Positions 60,683 to 64,000 of a stretch of DNA of 64,000 nt are shown here, piece after piece (the stretch's first letter is position 1; each line of letters begins with the position of its first letter). The stretch is from Ciona intestinalis (lineage: Eukaryota; Chordata; Ascidiacea; Phlebobranchia; Cionidae): assembly GCF_000224145.3 (NCBI RefSeq), contig NW_004190356.2:186001-250000 (forward strand), written 5' to 3'. Made by a program: the position numbers and the translations under genes. Below the pieces are notes generated by a model that was given only the letters and a program-made list of their open reading frames with translations, searched no databases and was not told the origin of the DNA.

Positions 60683-60870
60683 CCGGCGCGGTAGAACAAA
60701 TGGTTAGCGCGTCTTCTTGTAACTCAGAGGTAATGGCTTCAAGACTCGACGCTGCTACCATTGTGAGCGTATGTGTCCTTGGTAAGACACTTAACGGCAA
60801 TTGCTCCAACCCTGTGAGAATTTACCTCAAAGTAACATACTTGGTAACTCGTAAGCTGGCACTTTTTTGC
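60683..60870 (+). mobile_element. SINE with tRNA-like head
   Basis: Begins ggcgcggtagaacaaatggt with a worn A box and B box (taatggcttcaagactc), continues ctgctaccattgtgagcg and taactcgtaagctggcac, and lacks the 3' end and part of the middle. Confidence 0.78.
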
Positions 60871-61026
60871 ACTCTATGAAGTGTTTCTAACTAAGCTTAG
60901 ATGTATAAACCATATTGTGATAAATCACCTTTCGGTTTCATCGGTTTAGTTTTTGGCTAATTAAGGTTAGGTACCTTTGGGGTTAAGCGTTTTCATTAAA
61001 CTCTAAAAGATTAAAAAGTAAATGCT

Positions 61027-61125
61027 GAAATTAGTTTTTGAAAGCATTCATGGCAAAGAAATTAGTTTTTGAAAGCATTCACGAAATTAGTTTTTGAAGG
61101 CATTCATGTCTAAAAGCATTCATGG
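61027..61125 (+). repeat. Short tandem repeat
   Basis: Three units of gaaattagtttttgaa(a/g)gcattca with spacers of changing length, plus a partial fourth (aaaagcattcatggcaaag). Confidence 0.85.
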
Positions 61126-61230
61126 CAAAGAACAACAACAAAAGATGCCTGTATTGTTACTACGTGCCTTATAAGAGTGGTAAGCTGCAAATAGAATAAC
61201 AATTATGAAGTCAGTAACAAGGTTAGCATT

Positions 61231-63557
61231 TCACTTGAGTTTTCTAATACAACGTTCTAATCCAGGTATAGAAACTGTTTCGGAAGAATCTTTGACTTCA
61301 GCTTTATATACATAATAGCCAAACTCTTGGCGTATTATAATTTCTGCTTCTCCACTACCGGTTAACTGCGACAAAACATCTTCGACTTCTTTGTTGAAAT
61401 TTTCTGCTTGCTTTGTATTTCTCACGCAAAACCAAAACAATCCCCCGGGTTTTAAAACTCGAACAACATCCTGTCAACATAAAAACTTTTTTAAAAAAAC
61501 ACTAAACAAGTATAAAAAAAAATTGTGACAAAAACTCTAGAAAAGAGGCCCCGTATATAAAGATTTAAATACCGAGATGTCACTGATTGCTAAATTTTTA
61601 GTTTAAACCCTGTAATTTCGTTAGTGGGAAATCTCCTAGCATTTAGGTTCTACCTTTATACATTCGGACTGAATATGTGTTCGCGAGAAACCACCAGTAC
61701 AGACGATGACGTCATAACTTTCATCCTCAATTGGTAGCTTTGTGGTTGGAGTTACTACATGAACAGTCAAGTTTCTGTCGTAATAAACACAATCGAATTA
61801 AATTGAATGTGATGATATACAATGTGACAGAAGGCAGTATTGTTGTTAAGCTACGATGGTATTGATGTATTTGCAACACAGCAATTGAGGCATAACAATG
61901 TCGTTACATTTGATTTGAGCAATAAGCACATATTGCCTAATAAAAAGAGATTGTTAAAAACGTCGGGTCTTACCCAGAATCCCGCCTTACCCCATTCTAC
62001 TATTTTACATATATAAGCTTGTTCGTACAAAAGCTGTTGTTGTTCTTACCTGTAAATTCCTTTCTTAGAAGCTTTTTGATTCATTGCTTCGTTGGCTTCA
62101 AGTGCGTCGATTATACATTTAAAACCAGAGTCTCTTAAAGCTTTTCCACATCTACCAGTGCCTTGAATTTAAATATGAACACTAGATCAAATCAATGAAA
62201 TGGGTATAATATATCAGAATGTATACCATACTTCGGCATTTTATATTATACAGTAGGGTGGGTGAAGATGGGGCACCTTTTCATTCTATTTTTCGTTCCA
62301 TTTAGTAGTAAACAAAGAACGTTCAAAGAATTATAAAACCGTATCCTCACGGCTCCCATAAACCGTTGGTAGTTGTTTAAAACACGATCAGGATATTTAG
62401 ATATTATGTTCTGAAAGGTGTCCCATCTTCCCCCGCAGTACTATTACCTGATGCTAGATCCAAAATACTGAAGTCACTTCTTGTCCTTTCTTCTAAACTG
62501 ATGAATCGTAACAGAGTTGAAGTTGCTTGTGAGATTCCTTTGAACTCAACTACGTCAAGATCATCATCGTACTTGTCCGCCCTGTTGCGTTAATCAAGAA
62601 TAAATTCGTTTTTTCGTCAATAAACCAATGACAACTCATAAATAAACTATACTTTGTTGTATTTAAAGCTATGAATGTAACCTTTAATTTAACACTGAAA
62701 ATACGAGAATCAATAAAAGGTGAGTACTTTATGTCATGATAACTAATAGATATTTTTTTAACTTAGTTAATATATATATGAAGCAACTTTACGAACACAG
62801 TATACCACATCATGCTTTCAATGACCTGACACGGGCGTCCTCTTTCATGGCATTCAGTTTTTTCTGTATGGCTAATCTTTTGGACAACCTATATTACTGC
62901 CAGTAACAACTGCTAAGTGTCCTTACCACGGACACACCTGCTTACAAAAGTCGCAGCATCGAGCATGTACATTTTGATTACGATTTTTGGTCATATACGA
63001 TTTTTGGTCACATACGATTTTTGGTCATATACGATTTTTTGTCATATACGTTTTTTTGGTTATATATATCCTGTATATTTTGGTTACGATGACCCCGAAC
63101 TACATTATCATTGTGGTGGTAATAAGATGGCATATCAGTTCATAGGTTAACCCAGAGGTAATGAGTTCAAGGCACGACGCTTGTAGGCGATGCGTCCTTG
63201 CTGGGCAAGAAACATAACGGCAAATGCTCCAAGCATATGTGATCACTAATGGGTTGTCCAAATTATCAGCCATGCATAGAAAAAAAACAAAAAAATAATC
63301 ACTCACAAAGTAACATACTTGGTAACTCGTAAGCTAGTACCCTGTTTTTGTATGAAAGAGAACACCCGTGATATAACGGCTGTCGTTGTTCGGCCACCCG
63401 GGATAAAGTAAGTTACATTCATTTATTCAACTCACCAATCATCATAGAACCTTTGAGTTTCTTTCATGTCGTTCGGAGTGACGTAAGAATCGATTCTTTC
63501 AAATGCTTTCAGCTCTGTGGGGTCAGTTGGCATCTTATATTCTACATTGTTAGACAT
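61231..63557 (-). CDS. METTL27-like SAM-dependent methyltransferase
   Basis: Class I methyltransferase of 242 residues resembling METTL27 (WBSCR27), whose substrate I do not know. Exons: 63557-63436, 62581-62448, 62161-62050, 61774-61654, 61470-61231; 729 bases, phases consistent. SAM-binding motif I is ILDLASGTGRCG (residues 80-91), split between exons 2 and 3. An acidic motif II residue is likely in IIDALEANE. The YDVIVCTGGFS and VVRVLKPGGLFWFCVRNT stretches match later motifs of the fold. The N-terminus has the DWADKYDDDLD element seen before the SAM domain in this family. Start: ATG at 63557 in the context gccagcATG. A paralogue with the same ending (VPGLERCIRKLK) lies just upstream on the same strand at the window edge. 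Mobile elements lie within a few bases of the donors of exons 1 and 2. Confidence 0.88.
61960..62008. mobile_element. MITE family A end fragment
   Basis: Only a worn terminus (gtcttacccagaatccc, ccttaccccattctacta) in the intron between METTL27-like exons 3 and 4. Confidence 0.5.
62249..62443 (-). mobile_element. MITE family A beside a splice donor
   Basis: Complete copy (cagtagggtgggtgaagatg to catcttcccccgcagtacta). On the minus strand its edge lies about 3 bases inside the intron that follows METTL27-like exon 2 (exon end 62448). Confidence 0.9.
62977..63070 (+). repeat. Minisatellite, about 20-bp unit
   Basis: Four to five units of tacgatttttggtcata in a row in METTL27-like intron 1, between a worn SINE piece (about 62830-62955) and a better SINE copy. 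Confidence 0.9.
63148..63425 (+). mobile_element. SINE copy beside exon 1 donor
   Basis: From the B box (taatgagttcaaggcac) to the 3' end (ataaagtaagttacattcat); the 5' A-box end is missing. It ends about 10 bases before the exon 1 donor of the METTL27-like gene (exon edge 63436). Confidence 0.82.
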
Positions 63558-63910
63558 GCTGGCAACTTAATAATAAAGTCTGTTAAATGAACAATATTAT
63601 TATTATTGCATAGTATAGGCTGATAGAGCACCATTCATAATATTGTCTTCATTGAATTACATCTTTTCGAACTAGATTAAAAGAGAAGAACGAGTAAAAT
63701 ACAATAAAGCGCTAAAATTTGCACGGTATATATCAATCGTAAACCACATAGAAATTAGTATAAATAATTAGTTACATTTTTTTAGTTACATTACAGTTAC
63801 AAGTTTAGAGATTGATCACAATAAAACTAATAGATAAAAGATAGTTGCATAATTTAGAATTTCAGAAAAAAGATTTTTTCTTTTATTTGATAATTTTGAA
63901 ATTTTGAATG
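63558..63910. other. Spacer between METTL27-like paralogues
   Basis: 353 bases, AT-rich, with no repeat recognised. It must hold the 3' UTR of the right-hand paralogue and the promoter of the left-hand one, both on the minus strand. The short distance leaves open a shared transcript. Confidence 0.45.
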
Positions 63911-64000
63911 TTATTTTAACTTTCTAATGCAGCGTTCCAAGCCAGGAACTGCGACCTTTTCTGTTGAATCCTGTTGCTCAACATTGTAGCTATAATAATC
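63911..64000 (-). CDS. METTL27-like paralogue, last exon (partial)
   Basis: Final 29 residues of a second METTL27-like protein. Its ending (KVAVPGLERCIRKLK) matches that of the neighbouring gene (ETVSIPGLERCIRKLK), and the DYYSYNVEQQDST stretch aligns with GYYVYKAEVKDSS. The stop is at 63911-63913. The rest of the gene lies beyond the right edge. This is a tandem duplication on the same strand. Confidence 0.88.
   Translation of the reverse strand, partial: DYYSYNVEQQDSTEKVAVPGLERCIRKLK

Larger units (their letters stand above)
59471..61230. other. Intergenic, METTL27-like 3' end to P450 promoter
   Basis: Contains the P450 upstream region, a complete MITE (60414-60606), a SINE head (60683-60870) and a short tandem repeat (61027-61125). 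A 66-codon ORF at 60164-60364 has a good start context (accaATGG) and hydrophobic segments but no recognisable family, so it is not called. Confidence 0.5.

Noticed and set aside
1-64000. Search for LTR elements, retroviral genes, Polintons, CRISPR arrays, rRNA and toxin genes
   Set aside because: No reverse transcriptase, integrase, capsid or envelope-like reading frames, no long direct terminal repeats and no spaced repeat arrays were recognised.

Overview
The window reads as nuclear DNA of an ascidian tunicate, most likely Ciona (C. robusta/intestinalis type). It is AT-rich, its genes have many short exons, and it carries dozens of copies of one TA-flanked MITE and one tRNA-headed SINE that resemble known Ciona repeats (Cimi-1 and Cics-1 come to mind; the naming is from memory). 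The encoded proteins are chordate-like, including two linked globin genes and vertebrate orthologues such as GATM, TMPPE, MRM2, IMPACT and TMEM198. All gene models were made by reading exons and GT-AG junctions by eye and checking that reading phase carries through. Exon edges may be off by a base or two. Three runs of about 50 N mark assembly gaps.

Layout, left to right. 1-2395 (+): 3' part of GATM (creatine synthesis). 4046-9317 (-): TMPPE, a membrane metallophosphoesterase, with two exons duplicated around a gap. 9565-10587: a GC-rich DNA element with long inverted arms. 10684-14214 (+): MRM2, a mitochondrial rRNA methyltransferase. 14910-15716 (-): single-exon IMPACT. 16643-17422 (-): small secreted Kazal inhibitor. 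18930-22174 (+): secreted PAN/apple, Thr/Arg-rich, F5/8C protein. 23254-27013 (+): type I leucine-rich-repeat membrane protein. 29564-30145 (-): unknown two-pass membrane protein. 34663-36186 and 36935-38762 (-): two globins. 46807-54579 (-): TMEM198. 56147-59470 (-): CYP2-clan cytochrome P450. 61231-63557 (-): METTL27-like methyltransferase. 63911-64000 (-): last exon of a tandem paralogue.

The genes do not form one pathway. Local groups are visible: a secreted or surface group (Kazal inhibitor, PAN-F5/8C, LRR membrane protein) at 16.6-27 kb, the globin pair at 34.6-38.8 kb, and a METTL27-like tandem pair at the right edge. Most introns and spacers hold mobile DNA. The MITE sits in all four introns of the LRR gene, and is nested twice at what looks like the same site of the SINE. 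No retrovirus, LTR element, Polinton, CRISPR array, rRNA or genuine tRNA gene was recognised.
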